64,000 bases of DNA from Psilocybe azurescens (Eukaryota; Basidiomycota; Agaricomycetes; Agaricales; Agrocybaceae), in the NCBI GenBank assembly GCA_023853785.1, contig JAJIRX010000961.1, forward strand, positions 62,001 to 126,000. Direction: 5' to 3'. Below the pieces are notes generated by a model. The model saw only the letters and a list, made by a program, of their open reading frames with translations, was not told the origin of the DNA and did not search any database. This document shows, piece by piece, positions 44,343 through 55,869 of the stretch (position 1 is the first letter of the stretch; the number at the start of each line of letters is the position of its first letter). Both the position numbers and the translations under genes were made by a program.

Positions 44343-45945
44343 GCTTAGAGCATCTGTCTCGACTCCCCATTGCATGCAGAAGCCAGGGTTATTATTTCGC
44401 ATTTTTATCTGAAGCACATCCCTCAATATTCAACGTTGAAGTCCATTCACAGTCCACTTCAATCTCCATTCCAACTTTCAATCTCCACTTCAACTATTTG
44501 ATCAGTTACATTCCCTATCAATGATTCAATCGTCTATCTATTTCGAACCTCAAGGCTATGCGCAGATTATTCTTGGACATCATTCCTATCCATCCTAGTA
44601 CGCACAGCACTGCACAGCATCATATATCACCATCGTCATCAGCATTTGATCATCTACAACTATTTGGTCCTTAACTGGATTCCACATATGCAGCAAATCT
44701 TTGTCTCACTCAGCAGTCTTGGTAATGGATGACTGAGCTGTGCCATGAATAGACTGGTTCTATTCATTGGCATGGTACTTGTTCGCTATTTTGGCTCCTT
44801 TTCTATTGTCTGACACTTTCATATGATTGATCCTTCCTTCCTTTTGTCATTCTTGCTTATTGTACTTACTCAGCTTCGCTTCTTTCTTACTCATCTCACT
44901 TCGCTTTTCATAATCCTGCTTATACTTCTTACTCATTCTATGTTACTTACTTACTCATCCTTCTATTTTTCACTCCTAAACTCCGTCAGCCTTAAATCTA
45001 TTGTATGTAGTTGACAGATGGGACTACTGGGTGTCGTTCTACAGAATGATTAGTATAGTTTGGACGCTTGATCTCTTTTAAATATTTTTCTATGTTCTCT
45101 GGTATATAAACCATGTATTAGTATCGCTTTGGAATGCAAGGAAGTTACAAGCCCCAACTTTCTTCACAGCAAAGATTTCAAGTTATCAAGTACTCAGTCC
45201 AGCACTCCAAGCACGCATTCAATCAATCTCTATCAGTATCCAGCACGAAATTCAACAATCACTCCAGTTATTCAAGACGTTCATCAGAGGGTAGACCAGC
45301 CTATCCAACCACCCACGCTCTCACATCCCAGGGCAATTTGTTCAGTTCATTTCGATCCTATTATCCTCCAGACCCTTCATTCTTCCTCTACTTCAAGATC
45401 CTCAACTCCCCATCGCTTTTATTGCTCCAGAATATTTTTATTCTGCAATCTTGGTCTTGTTGTCATCTTCATCCATCGCCCTAGTCATCCCTCATTCACT
45501 CCACCGCTCTGTTTGATTTTTTGGTTCAAGAACATCGCACAATCCTTCATCATCTATCACTCCAGGCCGCTCAAGTCATTACTCTATCAGCAGGCTTTAC
45601 TTCTAGCTTTGCAGATGCTGTAGACTCGATTAAAGCGCACTAGGATCAAGACTACATTCTCACTCCTGCCCCCGTATCAATCCCTGCAAATTATCTAGTC
45701 ATTTGGCCCCTCCACAGTCATCACTCTTCGTTCACACCGTTCTACCCTAATCAAGTCGGGTTGCTTCCTCCCAGTAAATACTCAAGGGCATTTTATATTC
45801 CCTCATCCATTCCTCCTCCTTCATACGTCCCTGCCCTCCTCAGACCACATATATCTTCACAACCTAGTGGCCAAGCCAGCCCTCACTTTAACTCAACAGG
45901 GAGAGAGTCGTCTTATCTAGTCTAGACCATTCCTCTCTGGTTTGT
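44343..45945 (+). mobile_element. Probable nested insertion inside gypsy-1 gag, with gag-like remnant
   Basis: This separates the gag domain from its basic tail and zinc knuckle, which are adjacent in relatives. It has a TATATAAACC box near 45103. Downstream, alternating frames read like a Ser/Gln-rich coding region, then one frame with EHRTILHHLSLQAAQVITL and later ISSQPSGQASPHF to about 45925. The family was not recognised, and no clean terminal repeats or duplication were found, so the borders are approximate. Confidence 0.4.
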
Positions 45946-45989
45946 GTTTTGGTTTGGTTTTCGATTTATATATCAAATCACACACTACG

Positions 45990-46466
45990 TAGTTCAGCGA
46001 GACTCGAGACCAACGAAAATATTGAGACTGATGTGAGTATCGAGACCAACGCAAATATCGTGGTAGGCACAACCATCACAAGCGGCATGACAATCATGAC
46101 CGACAACGAGACCACGAGGATAGACCTAACCGATATGACAGTCAGAATAGAAATAATACCACATTTAACAAACCTCGTAGAAGCTCCTTCACCCGAGGAA
46201 GATACAATCCTCATCCTAGTAAGAACAATGATTATAGAAATAATACTAATCGTGAACATAGGAATACCTTGTCTGAAAAAGAGAAATCGGAAAGGTTTGC
46301 GTCAGGACGATGTTTCCGCTGCAATGAGCAAGGACACATGTCTAGAAACTGTCCACAAGGAAGTAGCGTTAAACATTCAGGAAATGGGCCACCAGGAATG
46401 TCAACTCACAATATTGAACCAGCGGTTGAGGACGACACAAAACGGACAGTTCTGGCGACTTCATAG
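45990..46466 (+). pseudogene. Gypsy-1 gag basic tail and CCHC zinc knuckle
   Basis: A basic His/Arg/Asn-rich stretch (RHNHHKRHDNHDRQ) leads in the same frame to RCFRCNEQGHMSRNCP, a CX2CX4HX4C knuckle at about 46311-46352 that binds nucleic acid in the particle. Confidence 0.8.
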
Positions 46467-46480
46467 AGGTTCTGGAGAGC

Positions 46481-47861
46481 ATGCCCCTAGGGGCAGTCAG
46501 TTACTCATGGGACGATCCTCCATGGATTTTGAGACCATGGGCCTGTGCTCAAGATGAGATTGGTGATCCGTTCACAATGAACATAACATACCAGCTAGGT
46601 ACTGTAGTCACATATCCCAGAGACGAGCGATATTGGTACGATTATAACGAGATGCACGGGCGGACGATTTGAGGTGAAACATAATCCGAAGTGTCGCAGT
46701 TATCTTATCAAAGACAGATTAACTCACTTCAGAATAAATGTCTCGAAATGACGTTTGAATAACTCCAAGTTCGATCTTCGAGGATGGTATGCGAAGCAGA
46801 GGGCACGAGCTCTCGGCCTTCAACACACTCGAGGAACCTGGTTACCATTTGGTCAACCTATCACAGACATTTCAATACACATATTGAGGAGTGGTATACA
46901 TACCAATTATCCAACGGTCAATCCTGCAATTGAGGATGATGTGCGATTTTCCGTATATCCCACGAATACAAATCCTGAGCTGTACTACATTGAGGACATG
47001 GATTTGAACATAGTAACGGTTGTTAAAAAAGATTACTAGAGAGCCCTAGAATCAATTTAGTGTCCTGGTACACTCGATACTTGAATAAAAAGCAAATGTA
47101 CAATAACCATTATACTGTACAAACATCCAAGCTATGTGAGCCAGGAACGTACCCCGTAAAGAGTAAGGATGCTACTTACGGTGCTGAAGGACCCGGGCGG
47201 GTCTGATCAACACGAAAAAGCAGATTTGTTCACGGAGAGAATCGAACATGTCCTCCGAGAGTGCGCCCCATACCCTGGGGATGCAGACGAACACACAGTC
47301 TGTGCAAGTTCTCACTTTGCAGTGGAGAAGGCAAGACACAATAGATACACGATCTACGACAGGCATAGATGCATCGAGTCTTACCTGCACATAGATAGAC
47401 TGCGCCACGAGTTCTTCTCACTAGGTCGGTGGTATGCTGAGGAGTGCACAAGGCACAAAGAAGTGTCCTTTCCCAGCGAGACAGCTCTGGAATGGCTTCA
47501 TACGCACACTATATCAAATACTCTTATTGGCTCACCTATTGAGGACTTTGTAAAGGAGACCTCTCTGCAAGAAGCTCACATTGTAATCAATCTTGTACAG
47601 TTACACACTCTCAAACGGGCGTGTCGTACTATTATAATAAAAGATGCACAAAATAAACATTTGACTATCCTGCCTGAATCATACTTGTATGATGTTAGAT
47701 TCAAGGTCACAGCGTGGTACAATAACCAAATGGATCAATTCGAACACACCTCTGGGTATATACGTAAAACAAGTGAAGCAATTTGTGAAGCAGCTACAGA
47801 ACCTGGGCTCTGGGCCAGAGCCAAAGCCTGGGTGAATCGCTTGTTCCAATCGGAACCCTAA
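46481..47861 (+). pseudogene. Gypsy-1 spacer protein between zinc knuckle and protease, duplicated module
   Basis: Two divergent copies of one ~90-aa module are visible. The first (about 46556-46810) reads DPFTMNITYQL...YPRDE...FEVKH...YLIKDR...LRGWYAKQRA; the second (about 47220-47460) reads DLFTERIEHVL...YPGDA...FAVEK...YTIYDR...LGRWYAEECT. The ORF 47169-47861 (230 aa) is open, while the first part is split by frameshifts and stops. Similar spacers occur in agaricomycete gypsy elements; their function is unknown to me. Confidence 0.55.
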
Positions 47862-48002
47862 AGCAAAGAATGGTGTCGATTATGATGTCAAGATTCTGAA
47901 AAACAAAGATTACTTACAAATGTACGGTGTACAGGTTGACCGTGGGTCGTATGTGGGGCTCCATGTGAACACGGCGGCTTTGAAAGACAAGCGCCGCCCT
48001 GT

Positions 48003-48509
48003 TGCCTAAACCGGTAATAGTGAGAATGATGATTAATGGACATTCCGTTAGGGCTCTGATTGACTCAGGATCATTAGGGCGACTTCATGTCGACGACGTT
48101 AGCGGATCAGCTAAAGGTTAAACAAAATAAATTGGCGGAACCTATTACCTTACAGTTGGCTGTGCAAGGATCGCGCTCTAAGATAAACGCAAGTACAAAT
48201 GTTAAGTTTGAATATCAAGGAATAGATGTGATACGCGCCTTCGATATAGCAAACATCAGTGGTTATGATCTCATCCTGGGTACACCCTTCATGTACCAAA
48301 ATTCGGTGTGCATTGGATTGAACCCTGCTTGGGTCGTAATTGGCAGCAATATAGCGGCTCCTATGGCTTCCGGATTAGAGACCAAGCCTATGATACATGG
48401 AGTAACCCTTGACACAAGTCCTGTTAGTAAGGCCAGAGAAGAACTGAACCGCTATGCCGCACCACTGTGTAAAGAGTTGGGTGAGACGGAGCTCCCCCAC
48501 TACGTGTAA
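48003..48509 (+). pseudogene. Gypsy-1 aspartic protease
   Basis: ALIDSGS (catalytic D at 48062) followed, one frame later, by DFMSTTLADQL...YDLILGTPFM, the usual retropepsin flap and second motif. One extra G near 48077 breaks the frame. It would process Gag-Pol. Confidence 0.8.
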
Positions 48510-48589
48510 TCAATCACACTATACCTCTCATTGATGTGAACAAAACATACCCATGGTGTCCATCAAGGTGCCCTGAGGCGTTTTGAGCT

Positions 48590-49444
48590 CAATGGGTGGA
48601 GAAGCGCAATGCATATTTGAAGTCGGGTTGTTGGAAGATTACATCCTCGGGTAACATGGTACCTATGTTGTTAATACCTAAGCCTCGCAAGAATAATGAA
48701 CCTGCAGAGCTGCGTACTGTGTTTGATTTGTGTGAACGTAACAAAAACATGCGGAAAATGACGTCTCCCCTACCTGACATTGAAGGTATATTGCGAAGGG
48801 TGGCGAAACATAAATTTTGGTTGTCCCTGGATGGCAAGTCAGCCTATGAATAGATAAGGATCGATCCTGCTCATGTTGATCGTACTGCGGTAACAACACC
48901 AGATGGCAATATGATTAGTCTGGTAATTCAGCAGGGCGATTGTAACGCACCTGCCACCTATCAAACATTAATGAATCACCTGTTCTCCCCACATATCGGC
49001 TGATTCATGGACGTCTACCTCGACGATATTCTGATATACTCGGACACACTAGACAATCATGTTAAACACGTTAAATTAGTACTCGATATTCTCAGACATG
49101 AGAAATTGTACCTGAGCAAAGGAAAGCTCAGTTTCTTGCAAAATGAACTGAGAGTCTTGGGACATGTAATTAATGATGATGGTATTCGGATGGACGAGCA
49201 TAAGGTCGACTCAGTGGTGGCATGGAAGGTCCCTACAAATCGTGATCTGCTGAGGGGATTCTTAGGAGCAGTAGGATACCTAGCGGACGACGTACCTGGT
49301 GTTAGAGTTCCCATGGGGGTGCTGACTGCGCTCACCAGGGACACTGTGCCATTTCGTTGGACCTATACTGAACAGCGTGCATTTGAAGACGTAAAGGCTA
49401 TGGTAAATCGCTCGAAATCATCATCGTCTACCGTTGGATTATAG
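48590..49444 (+). pseudogene. Gypsy-1 reverse transcriptase
   Basis: MLLIPKPRKN, LRTVFDLCERN, LSLDGKSAYE, PATYQTLMNHLF and the catalytic VYLDDILIYSD are present in order. Stops at 48851-48853 (TAG after SAYE) and 49001-49003 (TGA just before FMDVYLDD, where arginine-type CGA is plausible) inactivate it. The frame is lost again near 49412 before RNase H. Confidence 0.9.
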
Positions 49445-50100
49445 AGTTGACGCACCGACGATCTGGATGGTTACGGACGGGTGCACCACTGGTATCTCAG
49501 GCTTGGTGAGCCAAGGGCCAGAATGGAAGACGGTGTCGATTGCGGCGTTCTACTCTGCAAAACTGAATTCTGCTCAACAGAATTATGCAACACATGAAAT
49601 AGAGATGCTCGCAGGTATCGAGACGATGCTACGGCATCGCGACCTCCTGCAAGGTGTCTGTTTCAAATGGGTCACGGACCACAAGGGATTGACTCACCTA
49701 CTGAACCAGAAAGACTTGTCCGGTCGTCAAGCGCGATGGATGGAGAAGATATCGTCTTTCGACTTCGAGGTATTGTATGTGCCAGGTAGCAAGAACGTTG
49801 TCGCAGACGCGTTGTCTCGCATATACTCAAATGAGTCGCCTGGGACAGTGCGAGCTCGGAGTGAATACACATACCACAACGTTGTGAACAACGACGTGGA
49901 CATGTCATACGGACGACCCATGCTGGTGGGAATAGAAGCCAGGCTCGCATCTCGCACGCGCCCCTCGCAGAGGGGTCATTCCTCCCGCAGAGACGGGACA
50001 TGCCAAGACTTCCAAAAATTCCCAGCACAAATGCGCGATCGCTTTCACTCCTGGAAACCCCCTGTCCAACAAAAGGAGGGCGGGAATGTGAGAAAAAAGA
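49434..50100 (+). pseudogene. Gypsy-1 RNase H
   Basis: VTDGCTTGISGLVSQ, FYSAKLNSAQQNYATHEIE, WVTDHKGLTHLL and NVVADALSR are the expected RNase H signatures. It follows RT in another frame and is again separated by a shift from the integrase at about 50100-50150. Confidence 0.88.
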
Positions 50101-50149
50101 CAACAGTGATCAATACTAAGACCGCTTCAAGTCAGCTAAGCATACAAAG

Positions 50150-51556
50150 TTGCCACAACAGGATAATTCTCCATTACCAAACAGGGAAACAGACATTGAA
50201 TTGCCGGAAGAAGAAGTTCGCCAAGAACTTCCGGCCGTAATGGACTTTGCTTCATCCACAATAGAAGGAATAAATTTACTGGAAGAAATCCGTAATAAAT
50301 ATGGAAATGACCCATTCTTTAATCTGATTCTCACTGAGCCTAAAGCATACAAAATTTTTGAAGTGGCAGAGGGTCTAATTTACCTCAAAGAAAAGGGACA
50401 GACACTGCTCTGTATACCAAAGATACTGACTAAGGGTTGCAGTATTCGTGAAATCGTAATATCGGAAGCTCACTCAATGCTTGCGCATTTAGGATCAGCT
50501 AAGACCACTGACTACCTGTGGTCTCAAGTATGGTGGAAGGACCTTGTTTTGGATGTTAAATCGTATTGTAGTTCGTGCGATACATGCAAACGGAGTAAAC
50601 CCAGTAACCAAAAACTGTACGGATTATTGAATCCGCTTCCTGTACCATTCACTCCTTGGGAGTCAATCGGAATTGACTTTGTCGGACCCTTACCTGAGTC
50701 TAAGAACAGGGACAGATTGTTTAATTCAATCACCATCGTAATATGTTTGTTGACCGGAATGGTGCATTTGATACCTAGTCACACCGACTATACGGCTCAA
50801 CAGGTCGCAGAACTTATTTTTGAACATGTATACAAATTACATGGGATGCCTAAGAACATAATCAGTGACAGAGATGTTTTATTTACAAGTATCTTCTGGT
50901 CTCATTTACATGACTTAATGGGAACCAAACTCAAGATGTCTAGTGCGTATCATCCGCAGACAGACGGCTCTACTGAGCGTGCGAACCGCACTATAAATCA
51001 GATGCTAAGACAGTGCATGAACGGAACACAATCTGACTGGGTATCGAAGTTATTGAGCATCAAATTTGCAATTAATTCGGCACGGTCTGAGAGCACAGGA
51101 TATGCACCCTTCTTTCTGAATAATGGGCGACATGCCCGATCAATGATATGGAACTCAGCTAAAGATGACGAATACCCGTCAGTCCGGGTCTTTGCACAAC
51201 AGAAAAAATTGGCATTGATAGAAGCTCATGACAGCATATTAGCAGCTCGAGTGAAACAAACGAGAGACACTAACCGTAAACGGCAATTATCACCATTTCA
51301 TGAAGGCGACTTAGTTTATCTATCCACCAAGAATATTAATTATCCCAAAGGATTGGCTCGCAAGCTAATACCGAAATATATTGGACCATATAGAATTATT
51401 AAGGATTATGGGAATCAATCCTATAAGCTGGACCTATCATCCTCTCTCAAGCAGAGAGGAGTGCATGATGTCTTTCACACGGCATTGCTGCAAATTCATC
51501 ATCCTAACGATGATCGCTTATTTCCCAGAAGACTAGATGAGATTATCACAAGCTGA
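50150..51556 (+). CDS. Gypsy-1 integrase (open, 468 aa)
   Basis: The H2C2 zinc-binding motif is HSMLAHLG...YCSSCDTCKRSK. The DDE core residues are in GIDFVGPLPE, IISDRDVLFTS and TDGSTERANRT. The GPY/F-type region KYIGPYRIIKDYG precedes the end. Fully open, but part of a Pol that is broken upstream, so the methionine at 50150 is probably not a natural start. Integrates the DNA copy; the CTACC flanks show 5-bp duplication. Confidence 0.9.
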   Translation: MPQQDNSPLPNRETDIELPEEEVRQELPAVMDFASSTIEGINLLEEIRNKYGNDPFFNLILTEPKAYKIFEVAEGLIYLKEKGQTLLCIPKILTKGCSIREIVISEAHSMLAHLGSAKTTDYLWSQVWWKDLVLDVKSYCSSCDTCKRSKPSNQKLYGLLNPLPVPFTPWESIGIDFVGPLPESKNRDRLFNSITIVICLLTGMVHLIPSHTDYTAQQVAELIFEHVYKLHGMPKNIISDRDVLFTSIFWSHLHDLMGTKLKMSSAYHPQTDGSTERANRTINQMLRQCMNGTQSDWVSKLLSIKFAINSARSESTGYAPFFLNNGRHARSMIWNSAKDDEYPSVRVFAQQKKLALIEAHDSILAARVKQTRDTNRKRQLSPFHEGDLVYLSTKNINYPKGLARKLIPKYIGPYRIIKDYGNQSYKLDLSSSLKQRGVHDVFHTALLQIHHPNDDRLFPRRLDEIITS

Positions 51557-51797
51557 CGACGTCAGGGGCACGGAATGGGCAATTGAAAAATTTTATCACA
51601 CTATGGAGCGGGAGAAGACTCCATATTCGAAATTGAGTGGAAGGCCGGGGACATCACCTGGTTGCCAGCGGAGCGCCTTGCTGAGACACATGCGCTCACG
51701 GCCTATCTCGACCTTATCGGAGTCGATACGGTCGCTGAGCTACCTAGGGGTACGGGAAAACTTCCCAACAAAGACCTGCAGTTGCTCTTTTGAGCTG
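51537..51797 (+). pseudogene. Gypsy-1 C-terminal chromodomain
   Basis: WAIEKFYHTMERE, then one frame over IFEIEWKAGDITWLPAERL...AYLDLIGVDTV, ending at a TGA near 51797. The aromatic W...WKxGD.TWLP pattern is a chromodomain, which in chromoviruses can direct integration by binding chromatin. One frameshift lies near 51616. Confidence 0.75.
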
Positions 51798-51924
51798 AGC
51801 CCTGGTGTTCAAATACTATATTTATACCCTACTTCACACTGTCTACAGTTTTCCGTCGCTTTTCCTGCTCTTATTTTCTGTCTGTCATTCTATCCTTTTA
51901 TTTCTATGGACACTACCAATGATT

Positions 51925-52994
51925 TCTGACGCCCCCTTTGAGGCCGTGGACTTTGAATCCACCGATTTCTATCTAACCAGAACGGGCCTAGATGCCCCAA
52001 CCGAGGCCGACACTAACCTGAACGTCGGCTTCCTCTTTGGGGATAACGAGTCGGATCATTTTATTTCTAATCATTCTTCCATTGATCTTCTTTCTATTTT
52101 TAGTTCTGCTGCACCTGCTACACCTGCTGTTTCTATCATATCCATTCTTGACACTCCTGCTGCTGTTCCCTCTCTCACTACGGTCTTGTCTACTCTGTCA
52201 TTCACCCATAACACTCCCTCTGCTATCTCGTCCCCTCGCGCCTGCTGCACCTGCCATCATCGCCGCCCCCTGCCAACATCGCACCTGTTCCGATCAATCC
52301 TGACATGCTTCCATCGCTACCATCAATCGATCACCCCGGAGCTCGCCGCATCGCCGCCAATCGATATGTCTTCTTCAACCCCACGGTCGGCATTTTCCCT
52401 GCCAATGTCAACGAGGCATTGTCGACATGTGTCGTTGCCGTCTTCTGCGCTCACAACCGACGTATCCGGCGCTCTCTCTGATGTCGCTGCCAAAATCCCG
52501 AACCCGCCGTATGGGTACAGCCGCATCGCCAACTTTTTCAACAACTTTGCGACTGGCCTGCACCAATTTGCCCGATGGAGCGTCTCCCAGTCGCGTTACA
52601 TCACGGACGGCACGACGGTCACCCCACAGATGTTCCGTGGTCCACCCCTCTCAACCCTGATCACAACGGTCATCACGGCCACGGTCATCACATTCCTGCC
52701 CATCACGGTCACGGTCATCACGGTCATGGCAATCACAGCCACGCACTCGGCATTGACCCGCTTGACAATCACGCACCCAACTCGAAACTTTTCCGTGACA
52801 TGCTTTTAGTCGCCGCCGCTGCCAAGACACAACACCGCAAGAACGGGACTCAATATTTCACCAAAACGTTCCCGCGGCCGCAAATCCAGATCGGGTGCCG
52901 GACAACACCCCTGTCACCGAGATGCTCAAGATCATCAACAGCTGGACCCTCATTTGCAGTGCAGGATGTCGTTATGGCAGGACCTTCAGTTTAA
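51925..52994 (+). pseudogene. Gypsy-1 post-pol ORF with histidine-rich segment
   Basis: Downstream of pol, coding-like blocks in alternating frames: INPDMLPSLPSIDHPGARRI...NPTVGIFPANVNEAL, then YGYSRIANFFNNFATGLHQF, then a His/Gly-rich HGHHGHGNHSHALG and FRDMLLVAAAAKTQ. They suggest one decayed extra protein of 300 or more aa. No known domain; an envelope-like signature was not seen. Confidence 0.45.
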
Positions 52995-53100
52995 ATATTT
53001 TTACTTGTTCTATTCTATTGTGTTTGTGACCTCTTCAGCTTTTGTTTACTATTTTTCTTCACTTCGTTAGGCCTTTGTTCCACAAAGCCCGGAGGGCATA

Positions 53101-53409
53101 TGTGACAGATCGGTACTTATCCTACTTATCACGTTACCTTTTATTATCTTATCTTATCGCATTGACTTCAACCCCTTTTGTCAACGCCCTTATTTGATTC
53201 ACTTCCCCTATCTTACTATTCTACTCTTGGCTTTGCATCTGTTACTATCCAATGGACTATTAGATAGAGTATATAAAGAGGCCTATTGTACTAGCTTAGA
53301 CCCCAGCGAATACAGTTGTTAAAACAGTCTTTCCCCTTCCCTCTAAGAAACCGTGTGCCGAAACAACCTCCGTGTTACTTATAGTCACTCGGAGTTACCT
53401 TTCGTCACA
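53101..53409 (+). repeat. Gypsy-1 3' LTR
   Basis: 309 bp, TGTGAC...GTCACA, preceded by a short GC-rich, purine-containing stretch (AAAGCCCGGAGGGCATA) that may include the plus-strand primer. Followed by the CTACC duplication and the telomere-like CCTAACCCTAAG. Confidence 0.95.
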
Positions 53410-53670
53410 CTACCCTAACCCTAAGACGCCTGAGCCGAGCATGGCTCTCAAAGTAATCGATCTCCTTCAACACCCTTCAACCAACCTGCTATTGCAATGC
53501 TTAACGTCTGCGGGTTTTATGTCTGAACATGCTATCTATCTGTGATATTATTTTCGCAATATCTGGTCTTTAGAATCATAACTGGGATCTTTACTGGACT
53601 TGTTTTTGCCTTACATTATACGAATCTATTCTCAGCGGAATCGATCCGGAGAAGTTGATTTTGAACGGAC

Positions 53671-55770
53671 ATGGGCCCCCTGTCATCGACGAATCAGAGC
53701 ACTGCACGCCGCCTCACCCAGCAACGGCAGCAGCGCGAACTCGAACTCGAAACCCAGCTCGCTCAGAAAGATAAAGAAGTGTGTGAGTTTCCAGCTCTGC
53801 TCTAGAGCCTGCCCCATGCGAATTCTGATTCACGCTCATTTCCCTCCCTTCCCTCCCTTATTTCCCCTCATCTCCCTCCTCTCTCCTTCTCCTCACTTTC
53901 ACTGTCACCCCGCAACACTCAAAAATTGCAACACACTAGATAACATCCCTCCTGACCACGCGCACAACCTATCTTACTAAGCTCTCCCTCCTGCAATCCC
54001 GCCTCCTCCACGCGCTCGACGCGCTCGATGCACACACACGGGAGAACGCGGTCCTGCTCAGGGAGTTGAGGTTATGCGCAAGAAGGTGCAGGCGTGCGAG
54101 GAAGCGAAAGAGAGCATGCAGAGAGAGAGGGAGGAGTTGAGGGAGGAAGTTGAGAGGCTTGTTGAGAGAGATGTGGGTTTTCTATTTTCTACTGGATGAA
54201 CGCGAGTTTTTGATGATGATTCGTCTGTGTAGTGCCAGTGGAGCACGACTATAAGAAGTAGCCTGTCAGCTCTCGAGTCTCGCAGGTACGAAATAACATT
54301 CATACACTACATACACGCGGATCTAAAACACGCATATTCTATTCCATTCTATCGTTTCTATAGATCAAGGTCCTGGCGTTAAAGGGCACCAACCAACTCC
54401 GCCACCTTGTTCCCACTCTCACCGCTCCTCCGCATCCCACCACTCCTCCCCCAATTCTTCCGTCTACGCACCCCAACTAATGCACCTCCTCTCCACCAAA
54501 CTCTCCACTGCTCAAGCAGCGCACGCACGCACACAAGCCCGTGCGGCGACACTCGAGGCGAGAATCGCGAGACGGGAGATGAGGGGGATTCGTGCGGGGA
54601 GCGAGAGATACAGAGCGAGAGATACAGAGAGAAAGAGAGATCTTTCTGACCCGCTCTAGCTTATTGATTTCTCTTTACAGAACGTACAGAAAAACGCGGA
54701 CACGAGCGTCTTCATCAGTAGCAGCTCATCGGACATTACCTTCTCCATCTCCGGCGACGCAGGCTGTTTACGCGCCTCCCTCTGCATCTCCTCCCGTCCC
54801 TGTTGTTGGCCGCAATGTGCCTAATTTAATGGACAACGACAATGAAGATGGTGATGCAGACGGCAAGATGTCGATGGAGCTCGCGACACCCCTTATGCCT
54901 ACGGGTGTGATCGAAATGTCTGTTCGTGATTCTAAGGGGATGGAGGGGGATGGAGGTGGAAGTGATGGAGGTGGTCGGGGTGTGCCTGAGTCGTGAATGA
55001 CGAAGATCAGGGCGGCAATCGTCAATACGAACATAAAGATGAAGAGGAGTCTGGCGACGATGAGGATGGTGAAGATTAGCGAGATCGAGATGTAACGGTG
55101 CGATCGCCGTTCGTGATGTGTGTTCCGCGTAGGCTGCAAAATATGGAAGCTGGTTCTGTTCCTGTGCCAGGGCCATATCCTGTGCAACCTCCAGCTTCAG
55201 CCCCAGCTTTTGCTCGAGTGCCAAATGCAGGGCCAGTTCCAGTCGCTCCTTTAGAGCTCGCCTTAGAGCTCGCCTCGTCTCTGTTCATCGTATCCTCATC
55301 TTTGCGCTTGCCCTTACCAACATCGCCTCTCTCACCCACACCAGCACCAAGATGCGCTCGCGCAAAGGCACGAACACCATCACTATCAACAGTAATGTTA
55401 CCAGCACGATCGCCACCTCTAATATCCGCACGCCCGGCAGCGGCGCTTTTCGAGCAGCGCTCTGCCTTCGCCTAATGTTCTTCACCTCGACTTAGACATC
55501 GATCACGATGGCCTTGCCATTGATTCAGATGGCTCTGATTCCTCGGATGATAGCAAGGATGATAACCCCGATCGTGATGGCCATGACGTTGACCCCGACG
55601 GCGATAGTAATGACGTCGACGTCGATAGCGAATGGGAATCGTTCGAGGCGAAATACGAGCAGTAGCTTGAGAGACAGGAGGTTGCATGTGGGACGCTGTT
55701 GGCGTCGATGGCCATATCGATGTCGGAGGCTGGGTCGGAGGAGAGGTCAGAGGAGAGGCGAGAGCGGGGG
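53671..55770 (+). pseudogene. Coiled-coil/acidic-tail gene, copy F (degenerate)
   Basis: Exon 1 (53671-53778, 36 codons) is perfect: MGPLSSTNQSTARR..., ending LAQKDKE before a GTGTGTGAG donor. Exon 2 starts AG/ATAACATCC near 53940 with LLHALDALDAHTRENAVLL and loses one base at about 54065. The ARTQARAATLEARIARRE exon (about 54466-54580) is followed by ERYRARDTERKRD. The SMELATPLMPTGVIEMS exon (54770-54990) is open. The acidic block (DEEESGDDEDGED) hits TAG where copy C has CAG, near 55077, and the last exon again has TAG for CAG at about 55664 (KYEQ*LERQ). Its presumed 5' region is split by the 16-kb insertions. Confidence 0.5.
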
Positions 55771-55869
55771 TGAGGTTTTGGTGAGAGTGAGAGTGGGAGT
55801 CAAGCAGGTTTGGGGCCGGTTTAAAGGAGGACGGGGGGAGGGGAAGTAGGAAGCGCTGTGGAGCCATAA

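Larger units (their letters stand above)
42239..53409 (+). mobile_element. Gypsy-1: full-length chromodomain Ty3/gypsy element, 11,171 bp
   Basis: Two 309-bp LTRs, about 98% identical, with TGTGAC...GTCACA ends and CTACC target duplications (42234-42238 and 53410-53414). The order gag, zinc knuckle, protease, RT, RNase H, integrase, chromodomain defines Ty3/gypsy with a chromodomain. A post-pol region follows. Frameshifts and two RT stop codons make it defective, but LTR similarity means insertion was recent. About 1.6 kb inside gag appears to be another insertion. No tRNA-like primer site was recognised after the 5' LTR. Confidence 0.92.

Noticed and set aside
50150..50240. Separate gene starting at the integrase methionine
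   Set aside because: The preceding RNase H region belongs to the same Pol and is only split off by a frameshift.
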